From Schistosoma haematobium (Eukaryota > Platyhelminthes > Trematoda > Strigeidida > Schistosomatidae), in the NCBI RefSeq assembly GCF_000699445.3, contig NC_067202.1:8737458-8801457 (forward strand): 64,000 bases of DNA. The letters are read 5' to 3'. Within the stretch, counting starts at the first letter, position 1, and each line of letters starts with the position of its first letter. The notes under the pieces are model-generated. The model had not been told where the DNA came from. It searched no databases and was given only the letters and a program-made list of their open reading frames with translations. Below, piece after piece: positions 35,531-49,613 of this stretch. The translations under genes were made by a program, and so were the position numbers.

Positions 35531-38500
35531 GTGAATTTAGATATTAATGCTGTTAACTATGATCGTATGACAGATATTGTATGAGATAATAACGTGGGAG
35601 ATTAGAAGTAATGATAACTAATACAAACTTTGCGTAACCTACAAAACCTAATGCAATTAAAGTGACCTTACCTCATCATACTAAAATTTTTATTCATTTA
35701 TAACGTTTCTTGATCCAAACAAGAATATGTACGTGTCGATGGTGAGTAACAGCTCACCACCAACTTACATCTCTCACAAGCTATATGGCTTTAAGTGATT
35801 TGTTGACCCTGAAAGAGCAATTTGATTTTTGGATTAATCTGTAAGCGAACATATCAACAATAGGGAATACAATAAGTTATTATATGAGGAGTTCCATTTT
35901 TGTATTATGACTAGGGAAAATCTGTATGAACCGCTTTTCAGTACGTGATCTCTAACTTAACTTATTTGATGGTATGTGCATCCAAATGATCACTGATTAG
36001 AAATCTTCATGATTGATGCCCTGTCTAAATAAAGGTTTTTAATTGGTTCTTTTGTAGTGTCTTGGATGCTAATTAGCTAAAAGATCTAAAACGACAAAAA
36101 AATCCATTATTCAATTCTTCTTAACATTTAATAATTCTTTATTTAATACCAGTCCGTGACTAAAACCATCTTCGAAAGTTCAGATAAATTTTAAATTGAA
36201 TTCAACTGTTTGATATTAATCAATCGCTGGTAAGCTTACATCTAACTTTTTTGAAAAAAAAAGCCTCTATGCCATGTCGGAAAAGAAGAGAACAATAGAA
36301 AAATGAACAGATCAATAACTAAGCACTTAGTATAAGACTGAATCTTATAATGAAAACAGTTAATCATAGTTAGCAACAAAAAAGACAATCTAATCACTGT
36401 TATTCAATACTGACTGACAGGGTACGATTTCCAGTATTTTACATAAATCCTGTAGAAGAAAATACTTTGTTCCAGTTTTTGAGTACACTTGAACATGTGT
36501 ATGATCCATACCAATCCATACCAATCTTCTAAAATTACCAAACTTCATACAATCATTAAGTTAATAACCCATAAGTTAATTAATCTTTGTCAAGGCCTAT
36601 TTTATTTCATTACAATTAACCTTTAAATAATTATCGTCTTCTTCTTCTTCTTTTAATTTTGCTGTTATTTTGATTTGTTGTTTAATTGAATATTGAATAT
36701 AATTAAATGTTATTAATAATATAATTCTCATAGAAACTTAATTACTAACCCAATCATTCTCTTTTTTGGCATCTTTAATTCCCTTTTAAAACAGTAGAGA
36801 AAGTGGAATTCATTCAATTCGAATATAATATTGCACATATACACGCGCACACGCACACGCACGCACACATACATCCATACATGTATACATTCCACAAATG
36901 AATAAATATTAATATATAATCACTATGTAAATCTTACACAAATAAATGGATGTACAAAGATTAAAATAATTGAAGGTAGAACATAGATCAACTAATCAAC
37001 TGCTTATAATCAAGAATCATTTAGTCTTATTGTTAGTTAGTTAGTTAGTTAGTCAGTTAGTTCGTTAATTGTTAAAGTTTAATTAGTATTATTCGGATTG
37101 CTCAAACTTTACTAAGCTGAAAATAGAGAGGAATTGAATTCCCTGAGGCTATATATACATATAGAGAGAGAGAGAGATTTGAGACTTTCTGTTGAACCAT
37201 GTACAATATGAGCAAACAGATTTGTTCATGATTGTTTGTTATTGTCATCATTTTGCTTCAAAGAGTTCTTTCGATTTGTCCTTATTTTGTTCTTTTCTGA
37301 AAGAATTGCAACTAATTGTAGAAGTATACCATATCAATTGTATGTATGTATTTATATATGTGCAAGAAAGGGACACATCTACAGAGAGAGAAGGAATATG
37401 CGTTACACATAGATGTTTCTTTCTGTTCCCTTCACCTTCATTGTACATTTATTTCTAAATAATTATCTTTAATTATAAAACAGATGAATGATAAAAAGGT
37501 AAGTAACATAAAAACGAATCAGTTGACTAAATGTTCTATCATCAACAAAATGTGTTCTTCTTTCGTATTTATCCGTTAGCATAAATAATAATAATAATAA
37601 TAAATGAAGGAATAAAATTAATCTCTGTATTACTATCTACCCTAAAATATGGTTAACTTATACATAAGCGATTGTATGTTGTTGTTTAGCTTGAAGCATA
37701 CCTCATATCAAACTTTCCTTAAGTTTCATAATAATAACATCATTATCTTAACAAATATGTTTCCCAATTTTATCATCATCATCATCGAAATAATCATTGT
37801 TAGTTTTGTCGTTGTCGTTGTTGTTGAGAACACTCAAGTTGTTTCTTTTTCTGATCAGTAGGGGAAGAGTAAAAGTGGGGAATAAAATTTCTTACTTTAA
37901 TTGACTAGAAACAATAACAGTAATAACGACGAAATAGAAAGAAAAAAAACGAAATTATTTCATCCATATAGAAAAGCTGATATATAAAGTTACAACAAGA
38001 TAATTAAGGAAGAAAAAGTAAAGCAATTCATTGCTATCTTGTTTTTAATTCATCATTTCACTTGTATATAACCACACATCCATCTATACTTGTTGCCGTG
38101 TATGTTAACAGTTAAGTTAACGAAATAATTATAAAATCATTCTAAACATTTAATTGAGAAGGATGTTGATGAGCAAAGAAACAAGAAGAGAAATACTACA
38201 ATTAATAATAATAATAATAATAGCTATTACTATTATTATTAATGAAAGTAATATTAATCTAATTACAAGGCAAACTATTTATCTCTATAGAAAAAAAGAG
38301 AAGAGAAACAAATAAAGACATTTGTACACATCAACATAACCATTCTCAATTGAGTTTACCCATAATATCAGAATAGAGGCTATAGAATTTCCCTTTACAT
38401 ATAGATAACAAATGAATTTGTAAGAGTATTATATTAATCACTAAACTCTAGGATACCAAAAGAAACTTTGTAATTGACGCAAAAATGCTATATTGTAGAG

Positions 38501-38889
38501 TTTATTGAATGTGAAACTTAAAATCATAAAGTGAATTCGGTTAGATAACCGATGAAAACTAGAAGGGCATTACTCATCTGTTAGCATTCATCACTCCAAT
38601 AAAGATGAAGTTCTAAACTTCCGATCCTAAGGTTAATCCTTAAACTTCAAACCAGTTTACATTTCCAAATTCAATAATTTTTTGTTCATGAATCATTCCC
38701 ATGGATGGCATTCACCATTTAAAATGTCAAGTTACAAGAGAATCCACATAACTGGTTTAGGTGAATGACAGTTTAACAAGGAATTCTAAACTACGACGGA
38801 ACACCAATATCAATAATCACTGAGTTTCAGTTGTTTGATCTGTCCTGATGAAAGCTATAATCAAGTGACTGCTTGCCCCTCATATTGGC

Positions 38890-39070
38890 GGTTTCATAGA
38901 TTGACTTAAGCTAGACAATCAACGGAAACTAAGAAGCAGTGAGTTCCTCTACCGTCCCAGCATGGAACTCCTCTATGGATATGCATAACCAAGACCGAAT
39001 CAAGAATAGAACCTAAAACGTTCAGACTTCATAGTGGCAAAGTTACTTTTAGATCACTGAATATCATCAG
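38890..39070 (-). repeat. Old diverged SINE family 1 copy
   Basis: Recognisable by TTGACTTAAGCTAGACAATC, CCCAGCATGGAACTCCTCTA and a degenerate head before GATCACTGAATATCATC. Highly mutated. Confidence 0.45.
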
Positions 39071-39384
39071 TATCCGATAACTTATATTTCCAGGTTCATT
39101 TAATTCTCAATTACCGTTTTATTTTAATCCACAAGAGTTCATTAAACTAAAGTTAAACAAAACAGTTTTATTATGATACCCTTTGTGTTCACTTAGAATA
39201 ACACCAAATAAAGTCACTGTATAACCAATCTGTTGTTTGTTCGTGTCTAATATCAACGGAGTGAAAAACTTTAGAAATCGTTAAAGTAAAATTAAACTAC
39301 GAAAGTCTGACCAAATAATCAACGTTATATTTAATTTCATATCTGTCTACCACAAAACATGCAAGACGTATGTACTATAATGTC

Positions 39385-39505
39385 TAATTTTCTTGATAGT
39401 TGAATTCATGAGTCGATTAAAGCTAGACCACCATGGAAAACCTGAAGGCACCGGAAAACCTTTTCGTCCTCGTTTGGGACTTCTCAGCAGTGCGAATCCA
39501 CAATT
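39385..39505 (-). repeat. SINE family 1, partial
   Basis: Tail and middle only (GAATTCATGAGTCGATTAAA to CAGCAGTGCGAATCCAC), - strand. The 60-codon frame through it is a repeat artefact. Confidence 0.65.
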
Positions 39506-40204
39506 ATTATTAGAAAAACCCACTATTCATAACTCCTTAATATTCAAAACTATTATCAAATTTTATTGGTTTTGAAAAAAACTTCAAAATAGAGACAATA
39601 TGGTCACTGAATTTAATTTCCTGGTCAAAACAGATAAGAGTACAAGCCATTGGATACTAATACAGCAGTTTAAAGGTTAATTTTATCACCAAAAAGACTA
39701 AAGTTTTTTATTTCTATCATTCCCAAGGTTGTAAGTGTGTACTGTCACAAGAAAGTCCCCTATTAGTAAGACGCATTTTAGTGCTCCTTGCTTTTCATTT
39801 ATGATCTGACTAAAACTTATCTTTGACGTCCACAACAAAATATGTCGTTTAAGCTCAAAAAAAAAATTTAAACTTTTAATGTTTTCGTTGGTCTTACACA
39901 CTTCTAATTGCTCTTCGCACAAGTATTGTTACTCTTCAACTTATTCCAGTGAAGTGGAAATCACATATTCAATTCACTATAATCATGCAATTAAGTAGAT
40001 TAAACATTAATAAATGAACAGCTAGAAGTTAAAAGAGAGTTTAAGGTGAATAATAATGAGACATGGAAAGAAAGTAAGTAATTATTTCCAGCATTTAAAA
40101 TAGGTAGAAGAATTTCCTTAAGAATAATGATAAGAATTATTAATTGATTTTAGGATTATTTTTAAATCATAGATTATACCATTGTTAGTAATGAAAAACA
40201 AATT

Positions 40205-40660
40205 TTCTCAGCAGTGCGCGTCCACGATCCCACTTGTAGGATTCGAACACAGGACTTATCGGTCTGGTGCACGAACACTTAACCCTTAGGACACTGAGTC
40301 GACATCCGACACTGTCTTCAATAAGTTACTATCTCACAACAGACCCGGTTGAACTCCACTGGTCACGTCTACTCACTAGAACTTCAGGAAACGCATCTTA
40401 AAGCCAGTCACTAGTGAGCACATAATGATTATTGTCAGAATGAGTGTTTGCGGAAATCGCAGTAATTTAATGGTTGAATTCATGAGTCAATTTAAGCTAG
40501 ACGACCCTGGAAAACCTGGGAGTGCATTGTTAAGGAGTCCAATACTGGGACGAAACGGCCGTCTAGTGCTTCAAGGTTATTTTAGGGTGGTCAAGCTTAA
40601 ATCGACTCATGAATTAATAATTAAATTACTACAACTTCCTCAAACCCTCATTCTGACAAC
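40205..40660. repeat. SINE family 1: - copy, linker, fold-back
   Basis: 40205-40310 is a - strand head region followed by the linker to about 40430. Then a - strand tail (40440-40518) is joined head-on to a + strand copy without head (40519-40660). Confidence 0.65.
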
Positions 40661-41095
40661 AAAAATTTCTGCCACAAAAATGATTGAATCGAAATTTTTC
40701 ATTTTTAAATTTTTCAACACAGGGCTTTATGAAGATTGTAGTATTATCACGATTTGATTTAAGTTAGATCATGAATGAAAATATGGCAACACTGGAAGAA
40801 CTTTTCGTCTCAGAATGGGTCTCTTCAGCTCTTCAGCACATCTATTTCCTACTTATGAGGAAATTCTTTTTCATATTCAATGGAAATATATTTTATTATT
40901 TTAAAAAGATCCACATAACTCATTTCATGTTTTTATTAGGAAAATGGAATGAAAAAGACAGTTCTAATTTTATAATAAATTCGTTAAGTATGGTAGTTAC
41001 TTAATGCTGATTATGACAAAGTAGAAGAATATCTATTACTACACAGAATCATTTAAAAACATACTTAGAACAAACTAAAAACACAATATAAGGAA

Positions 41096-41430
41096 AGATG
41101 GATAGTGTCTAACAGTGGAATCCAGGACGCGCGTTTCGTCCTATTCGGGACGCTTCAGCTGGATGTCCCTGTATTTCAGAGTTGGTGTTTACTCCGGAAC
41201 TCGAACCTAGTACCGCTTGCTTCAAACGCAGAGTAAACATCAACCCTGAGATAAAGGTATATCCAGCTGACGAATCCCAAATAGGAAGACACGCGCATCC
41301 TCGATTCTACTGCTAGCCACTATCCATCTTTCCTTACAATGTTTGTGAATTAAGGCAATATCGAGGTAATACACATAATATGCACATATGCCCACAAGAG
41401 ACTAATCAATCGTAACCCCAAAAACAATGG
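41096..41430. repeat. SINE family 3 fold-back with tail
   Basis: A - arm (41096-41225) and a + arm (41226-41335) are near-complementary, followed by the + tail to about 41430. The arms could pair over about 100 bp. Confidence 0.68.
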
Positions 41431-42073
41431 GAAGATTCAAGTAAAACAATACCGATACGCTAAGTCACGAAACGTCAGAAAATCAAATTTTCGACTCATT
41501 GAGATATTACAAATATATTATTTATTTATAACAATCTACCCAGTGCTCAGTTTATTCGAAATTATCAAATCAAACCTTGGTAATGATAAATTCAATACCA
41601 ACTGAATTTAAAAACACAGTAAGTTAAAATTATACGGCACTTTATATAAAAATCACGAAATGAACTTGAATAATTATAAACGTTTACTGACGCTGGTTAA
41701 TCAAACAATCTGAAATCCATTTAGGAACAACGCTGAAAAATTTATGACCTCAAAAGTAAAAATTTTCATAACATTTCAATGATTTTATACATAGTTTAAT
41801 TTGATCACAGTCGTAATTTCTTTTGACACTAACACAGCTAACCATTATCTCCAATTGAAATTGATAGACCATAATCCAAGTAAACACTTTGAACAATCAA
41901 TATTCACTAAACTCCGTTTGTCAATAACAGAAGATTAGTTTCACAATCTGAAAAAGCTATTGACATTAAATATTTGCCTTTATAGGTTAACTTACATATG
42001 ACACCATGTGTCTTCACATATGAACCTCAATCAAGAACTCAATTGATGAACGTAAATTTCGATTCAGTACTAT

Positions 42074-42454
42074 ACATAACAACTCCGCCTGTAGCTCTTC
42101 TAGAGTTACTGCCGGCCCCAAGTCCGGGTAAAGGAGGAGGGTTGTGCCTGCGGTTAGCGACCCCATCCCGTAGAAAACTAACTCACTAAGAAAACGCTAA
42201 CCGGAAAAATTAATTCAAACTATTTAAACTTTGCTCTGGGAGTTCAAAAGTCTTCATTTAGAAGAGTCATGACGCCTCATGGTGAAATCCGAGTTCCTTC
42301 GGAAGTCACGAGGCTGACGCCCCTTCTGACAACCAGGACAAAACTTTCCATAGGTATATGGAACGTCCGGACAATGTGGGAGACCAATCAAATAGAAACG
42401 GAAGCGGCCTATGGTCCTCCACGAGGAGTAACAGGCGTAATTAAGTAATAACTA
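42074..42454 (+). mobile_element. Internally deleted SR2-like element: 5' end joined to 3' end
   Basis: The left part is a GC-richer 5' region that also occurs at 10.4 kb and 57.6 kb. It runs into the start of an endonuclease frame (KLSIGIWNVRTMWETNQIE). At about 42407 it jumps to GGCCTATGGTCCTCCACGAG and the GTAACAGGCGTAATTAAGT terminus, which matches the 3' end of the copy at 29.7 kb. Nearly the whole coding region is missing. Confidence 0.65.
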
Positions 42455-42521
42455 TGCATAACAAAGAGTAGAATAATTTCCCATTACAATGCATAATTGA
42501 AAAATATTAGAAACTTTCACA

Positions 42522-42575
42522 ATTGATTGATCACTGGGTGGCGATCAATGTCATGCGTGTCTAGTCTAGAAACTT
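42522..42575 (-). repeat. SINE family 2 leader fragment
   Basis: Only the GATCACTGGGTGGCGATCAA leader and about 30 bp of flank remain. Confidence 0.45.
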
Positions 42576-43614
42576 TCACACATCACAAAAATGATGTATT
42601 TTTAGAAAATAATACATGATATGTATCTATGAAAAAGTATTATTCAACAAAATATAATTATTAACACGGGTGTATTTGTAAAGATTGTAGAATTTCACTA
42701 TTTTAAATTACGAACTGATCTTAGCTAGATCACCATCAAAAGGCAGCCAACTTGAATATCGGGGCTACCTGTTCCTACCATCTAGATACTCCAACAAGTT
42801 ATCTGTTTTTGTGTTTGTTTTAGCACATAATTATGCCTATTATTGTCATAACCTACTCAGGTGTGTTTATGGAAAGTTTACGACATTTCGCTGTACAAGT
42901 CACAAAAGAGCTTAATCAGAGACATCGTAGTTGTTGACAATATCCATCAAAAAGAATATACATTATTCACATATCGATTCCTGAACTGCTAGCATCTAAC
43001 TAGCGACCACTCAATATTCATCACAAGGATCGATCAAGAAATAAGAAAAGGAAACTTGTTGAAATAATTTGCACTGAGAACTCCATATTGTGCCAAAAAT
43101 ATAATATTGAATAAAGCTAATAATAATAACACAAAGTTCCGGGCTTCAATCCCTTGTTTTGAAGTCGTTGATAAGCATTACTGAGGAATCCTTTACTAGG
43201 ACGAAATAAATGTCTAGTGCTTTTTGGTTTCCAGTGGAAGTCTAGGTAAGCTTATGTTTTAGGTTTAATAAAAGTACAACTGTTTGTGTACATTCCGAAC
43301 CAACTTAAAATTATAATGGTAAAGTATTCAATTGACTTATGTTGAATGAATAAACGACAAAACTAGTCAATCAGCAAAATTATTCAAAGTGACTTTGAAA
43401 TTCCTACGTTAATGAATGCTTTTTCAACAGCATTAAGATATTAAAGTTTCATTTCAAATTTATTAATCTGACTTTAGTCATGTTTTTATTCCAAACTGTT
43501 TAACATTTATAACTTATCATCGGAAGTTTGGTCATTATTCAGTTTTTTTCTCATTAGTTTAGTTTAATTTTTGCTTCGATATTTTAATTTGAAATAGATA
43601 TAAGTAGGAATTTG

Positions 43615-43700
43615 TACATCCAGCTGATGAGTCCCAAATAGGATGAAACGCGCGTCTTGAATTCCACTGCTAGCCACTATCAATCTTTGCTTAAAAAATT
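43615..43700 (+). repeat. SINE family 3, body fragment
   Basis: CAGCTGATGAGTCCCAAATA to CTAGCCACTATCAATCTTTG, + strand. Confidence 0.6.
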
Positions 43701-44079
43701 TTTGTTCGGAACGATTAAAAAAATAATCTTTCACATGACTTGATACGGAGATTCTGTAATATTTCCTCTCTCTCTCTTATAAAATCCAAACTGGCATAAA
43801 ATAAATTCATTAATGTATATTGCAGTTTATGTTAAATAACATCTAATTGACATGTCATTATTGAAATACTGAGCTAAAGTAACTTTCCAAAACAAAAAAA
43901 AAACAATAAAACCGAATTACTAGTCATCACACTTTATTATCTAACTGGACAGTTTTTAACACTGATACTTCCTCATAGTTTCACTACGTAAACTGTATCA
44001 TTTTCAGTAAAAAAGTGTACTACATAGAAAAACTACTCGGTATTTATGCTTCAGAGTATAAACACATATTTTAATCGTT

Positions 44080-44155
44080 GGATTTATGAGTCGACGTAAG
44101 CTAGACCACTGTTGAAAAAGTGGAAGCACTGGACGGCCGTTTATCCTGATAAAGT
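44080..44155 (-). repeat. SINE family 1, short tail fragment
   Basis: TTTATGAGTCGACGTAAGCT to GGAAGCACTGGACGGCCG, - strand, about 75 bp. Confidence 0.55.
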
Positions 44156-44440
44156 TAGACTACAATGACATAGAACAACAGACATGACAATAATATTATG
44201 TATATGTGATCTGTATGACCGCGGTAATGTTATAATAGTTTTAAAAGTAAAAGAGATAAACAAATACATTATTCACCTTCACTAAACAATGATCAATCTT
44301 TAGTACATTTTGATTTCTAATCAAACAGCTTCTATGATGTACAAGCATGCTAATTATTTAAAACTGGGAATTTCGAATTATTAATATAGATACTGTCATT
44401 ATTTTCTGATTTTGTATACATTAACTTTATTATTTATTTA

Positions 44441-44925
44441 TTTAAGCATGTAAAAATTGGTACAAAGAGGCAACAAATAGACATGCGCCATATAAATCAT
44501 TCGATTCATGTGGGGGGAATATTACCCGAGTACCCAAACCGAAGCAGGAGGTTTAATTAGGGGGGGCTACATTCTAGGCCTCCGACCTAAAGGTCTACTC
44601 CACAAAGCAGTGGAGCAACGTAAGGAGATGCAGTCCCATGGTAGCCAGTGACCAATAATAGGTTCATACGCCATTTGTTTCCTTAGGATTCTGGAGCTCA
44701 TATACTCTATTGGTTTGGAATTAGGGTTTTCTACCCCTCCCCTAGGTGAATCCGCCATATCCACCAACTCGGTTAAGGTACTGGACATTCGCTTTTCGTC
44801 CTCTCAATTTCGTAAACAATACCCTCGCCGCGAGAAGGTAATGAGTACGGCTGAGAGTGGGAGGAGTCAGCTTTCCCTCTCGAAATGCTCTCAAATGGCC
44901 ATGTACATACAACCATTGCCATATA
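44441..44925 (+). repeat. Dispersed repeat A, copy 2
   Basis: Colinear with 805-1310 over nearly its full length, with many substitutions. It lies in the gene-poor region between the two genes and is more GC-rich than its surroundings. Confidence 0.65.
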
Positions 44926-46004
44926 TTAATTAATTTTCTTCTGTTCAACTTAGCACATTTCCGCTCGGTAAAAAGATAAGCTACATTGATCTAACATTTA
45001 AACCTGTTATAACTTGGGGAAAATTCTATGTTCATATAACAAGTTTGAGATTGATTGCGTAAATTGATATGAATATGGCCTAGTGATGATTACTTGAATA
45101 AACCGAATTGTCTGTACAAGCCTCCTTAAAGTATATCTAGTGGCAACAAAAGTCAGCTAACCAGCGAAATGTTATATTTTTTAGCTAAATGACATATCTG
45201 CATATAGAAAATATTAGACACAAAAAAGCACTCGAAATACAATGCTATCAAGTCCTAAGTTCGAACCCAACTCCAACTTCGGTTTATGCAAGCGATTAGT
45301 ATTAGTAACTCTTATGATTAGAGTGTGGCCGATACCTAGTAAACTGGTAAATGAGTTAATTTAATTAATTTAAATTTACAAGTTTGTAAATCAATAACCA
45401 GCCAAAGAAATTAAGACATGAGTTTTAGTCTCATTCCCTGTCCACCGTATCACACCCCAAAAGGTACGTCGTCTAGTCTAAATTCTCTCACCCAATATCG
45501 ATATCGTTGCCACCCGTACTTTCAGGACAAACAAATCTTAGGATTGCTTATGTTGGTAGACAGTGGAACTACACATCGAACACTGTGTTCGTAGAAAGAT
45601 AATAACTAATTGATTGATGAATAGTGATTGATATTTTATTTATCTGGATCTTAATAATGACTGAGGTCAATCGATCAAGTTGCAATATAAATACTAGTAT
45701 ACTGAACTCAGAATGACATGCACTGTTTTTCATGTTAGGTTGTTTGAGATCAGTCAGTAGAAGGCCTTGAACTTATGTTTTATAATAGATTGCACTAATT
45801 AATAAGTTATTTATGTAATTTCTTAGCAAAATATTCTCCTAGTGGGCTGAAAATTCTCATTGTTAACGTCTCGGACTGTGAAAGTGAGTGCTACTGTCTT
45901 GAAATCATCAAATTATAGTAGTTCTCTTAAAATTTATGCCGAAACTTTAAAACTGTTTCGTTAAGAATATCTGGATAACCCAGTGAATTCTTGAAACGTT
46001 TACA

Positions 46005-46252
46005 TTCGTTCACTTGGTGCTTTTTACTTGTACCTTCCCATTGTTATTTATAAGTGTAATTGATCAGTCTCTTGTTGGCATATGTGTATCCTGTGCAGAC
46101 TACCTCGATATTGCCTGAAGTCACAAGCTTTATAAGTAAAGATGGATAGTGGTTAGCAGTAGAATCCAGGACGCGCGTTTCATCCTATTTGGGACTTGTT
46201 AGCTGAACTAAACGCACGTCCTGAATTCCATTGATAGCCACTATCCATCTTT
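46005..46252. repeat. SINE family 3 fold-back
   Basis: A - copy with tail (46005-46205) abuts a short + body end (46206-46252). The last ~45 bp mirror 46140-46190. Confidence 0.65.
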
Positions 46253-47739
46253 GTTTACATTTGTTATTGTCTGTCTCTATCCTGGTTTCCAACAGATTTG
46301 TTCTTATTAAGTAAAACTCTATGAATATTATAAAAACTGTATAATATTAAATATTTTATTGTAACTAATTAAATATATTTCTATACATTCCAACATGGAG
46401 TATAGAAGTGCTAATATCATACAACAGCTTACAAGGAAACAATAATTTCAGTAATGATGTTAATGAAAAAATCATCTTTGCCCATATGTTGGACGCCTGT
46501 GGTTTCATTGTTACTATTATTATTATCAGTATTATTATTATTGTTATGCAATAAAAGAGAACACTTCAGTTTGTTTTATAATTTAGTTTCAATTTAGAAC
46601 CCCATGTGTCTATTGTTTCCAACTTGTTTAGTACAAATTAAATAAAGATTTATTGTTTAAACTATTCAGTATTACTTTCGATAATAATAATAATACTATT
46701 AAATCCCATGTCACTTTGCATACAGTACACAAAGACGTATGTAAATATGTCAGCTAAAGATAAGCAATGAGCACACCTAGACACTGTTATTGTACGATGT
46801 GATTGAATAATAATAATAATGGTAATAATAATAGAAATGGTAATAATAATGGTGAGGTTGTGTGTAATAAAATTAATATTAATATTTTGTCATTTGGGAA
46901 ATCAGTGCACAAACAATATCAATTATATATAAATGAATATTAAACAATTATAAATGCTTATAAAGAATATGTATGTTATATGATTCGAGGCTAACAGTGG
47001 GTAGCCTTTAGATGAGATAGGCTTGGTATTGACCGATACTCATCAGCTTCATGTATGATAAATCATCTTAGATGATCACATCACCTATTGGCATAATATA
47101 AAGAAATTTCCATCTGTGTCTTTTACATAATTCAACGTTAATATATATTGTTGTTTCTTCTAATACCTATCATGGTCTATTCATTTTCCCAGACATTGTA
47201 ATAATTTTGCAACTTAATATCACAAATGACTATTTAGATAATCATCAAAGACTGAGAACCATTGAAAAGTTGTTTCAATTTAATGAAGTAATTGTTCATT
47301 CATGATCCTACTATAGGTTCAACACGATTCACTACTTGACTTTAGATTTAGACGAAAATCACCTTAAAAATTCATAATATCTATTATTCGTGATATCATC
47401 AGAACCGTAAATTTGATGAAAACCAAAGTGGAAGAAAAATTATCAGACAAAAATAATGATGAACAATTATTAGAAAACCATTGTAAATTGATTACTGTTA
47501 AAAATACTGACCATTCAGTGGATTAAACACAAGGTACTATCAGCAAGACCTGGACGCTCTGGACTCAATCTTTATTTAATTTCTGGAGAATGATAATTCA
47601 AAGAAGAAAAATTAATTCAATCATTCCTGGTTTACAGTAGTTCTCTATTTGATGGCATCTAGTGATGAAAATGATCTAATTTTAATAGATAATATGAGAT
47701 GAAAGTAGCATTCGTTATGGACTGGAATTAAATGATGAA

Positions 47740-47900
47740 TAATTAATGGTGTCATACTACTAGACGATTGTTTTGCCTTAGTATGGGACTCACCAATAGT
47801 CCTCACTCGAGATTTCACCAGGAGTTAAACACAAAAACCTTAGGTCTCTCTATCTAACTATCTAACCATAAGACCTCTTGATTGTCATCTAAGGGTACAT
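47740..47900 (-). repeat. Old diverged SINE family 1 copy
   Basis: TAGACGATTGTTTTGCCTTA, GTATGGGACTCACCAATAGT and the degenerate head region ending near TTGATTGTCATC. - strand. Confidence 0.45.
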
Positions 47901-48715
47901 TTTTTCTAACTTAAACAACTTCTTGACATATCAAGACAATGAACCGATGGCATCATTGATAATTATTTCACAATCGATCTGTCTGAACTTCACCAGTCAT
48001 TACTTTCTACTAGAGCTTATCTAGATGTAAGCTATTAGTAAGCTGACCATTCATAAAGAATGCCACCAATAAATTAAACTAATTTCCTCAAACGTAACGA
48101 TGTAATTCATTACCTAAAGTGTTATTCAATAATTAAGCACTCTAGTTACCTTTATTGTATAATATCTGATTGATTTGAAGTGTAACTGATTGAAATTATG
48201 ATATAAGATTGTATTCAGCACTCTGCCAAATAGAGAAAAATGCTTACCCTTAACACAAATTAACTATGGAGTTTATTTAATTATCTGTGATATTTTTATT
48301 GTGACTATAATCGTTTAATGTTGATACCAAACGAAAACGAGTTATTCGAGAAAAAAAATAGTCAAACGTCCAAGTTGCAATTCACCTTCTCCTCACTGAT
48401 TTCAATGAATGAACACTCACATGAGGACGACTAATTTATTGTTGAATACAAAATTACATAATATCTTCGTAAAATGTGAGAATCATACAAATATTCCATC
48501 AGTTGTCTTTCATATACTATAAGATGCTACCAATTCACAACTTCTTTCTGTTTTCTTTAACTTGATTTTCTTAGCCTTCTGGTGTCATACATTCCAATTC
48601 CGATTCATGCTACATACTACTTGTATCTATCGACATAAGTAGCATAAATACATAGAGAAATGTTAATGAATAAATTTTATCTTTCCTCTATTCTACTTGT
48701 CTCAGTAAGTTCCTA

Positions 48716-48734
48716 TATATATATATATATATAT
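48716..48734. repeat. (TA)n microsatellite
   Basis: An uninterrupted TA tract of about 19 bp. Confidence 0.8.
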
Positions 48735-49613
48735 TACTTGTTCTATCTGAATCCAAACTTTGAACTATTCAATCTTAAAATGGATATATTTATGTATCAA
48801 TCGTGGTTTGCGTTCTTGATATAGCGTGATTATTTGTCTTTAAAAATTAATTATTCTGAAGTTCTTTTTCTCTTTGTTGCTCTTCTTGATTTTTGCTAAT
48901 TAGATTCATCTTAAAAAAAAGAAATTCTAAGGAACAAATTGGTTCTCAAAAACAGTTTATCACCATGTTTACACACTTTCATATGTACTGATGCATGTAA
49001 GTAAATCAGAATATCATAATTAACCAACATATTTCTCATATACTGGTTTGTTCAACACTCTTTTCCATATCTACTTTTCTATTTGATATATTTAATGAAG
49101 AAAAAACATATTAACAGAACTGTCTTAATTATTACTGTTGGTATAATTATGCGGTATATTTCGCTATAATTATGCTATTCTCCTTTCACATTCTTTCCCA
49201 CAACAACCATCAGTATTTTCATGATTAGTCTTAACCGACATTTTGTCCCTAATTAAATGATATAAGTTTAGTATTTAATTGAGAGAGATGGACAAGCTAA
49301 CGATGAATATATACATACATAAGGTGTACACGGCATATTGATATAATCACTAATGGATGTTAATTATTTGGCATCTATTTAGTAGATTGTTTAACATTCC
49401 ATAAGTAAAGAAGCACAACAACAACAACACCACCACCATCATCACCAGAAGCAAAATTTAGACAGAACGAAGTAAAACGTGTAAGCAAAAACAAACAAAA
49501 CAAAATTAATAATGAAAAAAAGAATGAAAAACGAAAATTGATTTGATTAAATGATTTATTAATTAAAATATCTAAGTAACAATTCTTATTCATTTATTTG
49601 TTCATCTAAATAT

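Noticed and set aside
37033..37057. GTTA repeats as a possible telomere-like or CRISPR-like array
   Set aside because: A short simple repeat without spacers, and not the TTAGGG type.
37192..37458. 88-codon open frame
   Set aside because: Hydrophobic, biased sequence in a microsatellite-rich region with an equally long frame on the other strand. No domain or splice context.
45540..45600. Aspartic protease-like motif (LVDSGTTHRTL) suggesting an LTR retrotransposon
   Set aside because: Only about 18 residues are open before a stop, and no reverse transcriptase, integrase or LTR was found nearby. It is probably chance.
49375..49593. 72-codon - strand frame with a hydrophobic stretch
   Set aside because: It derives from AT-rich and CAA/CAC repeat sequence and has no supporting context.
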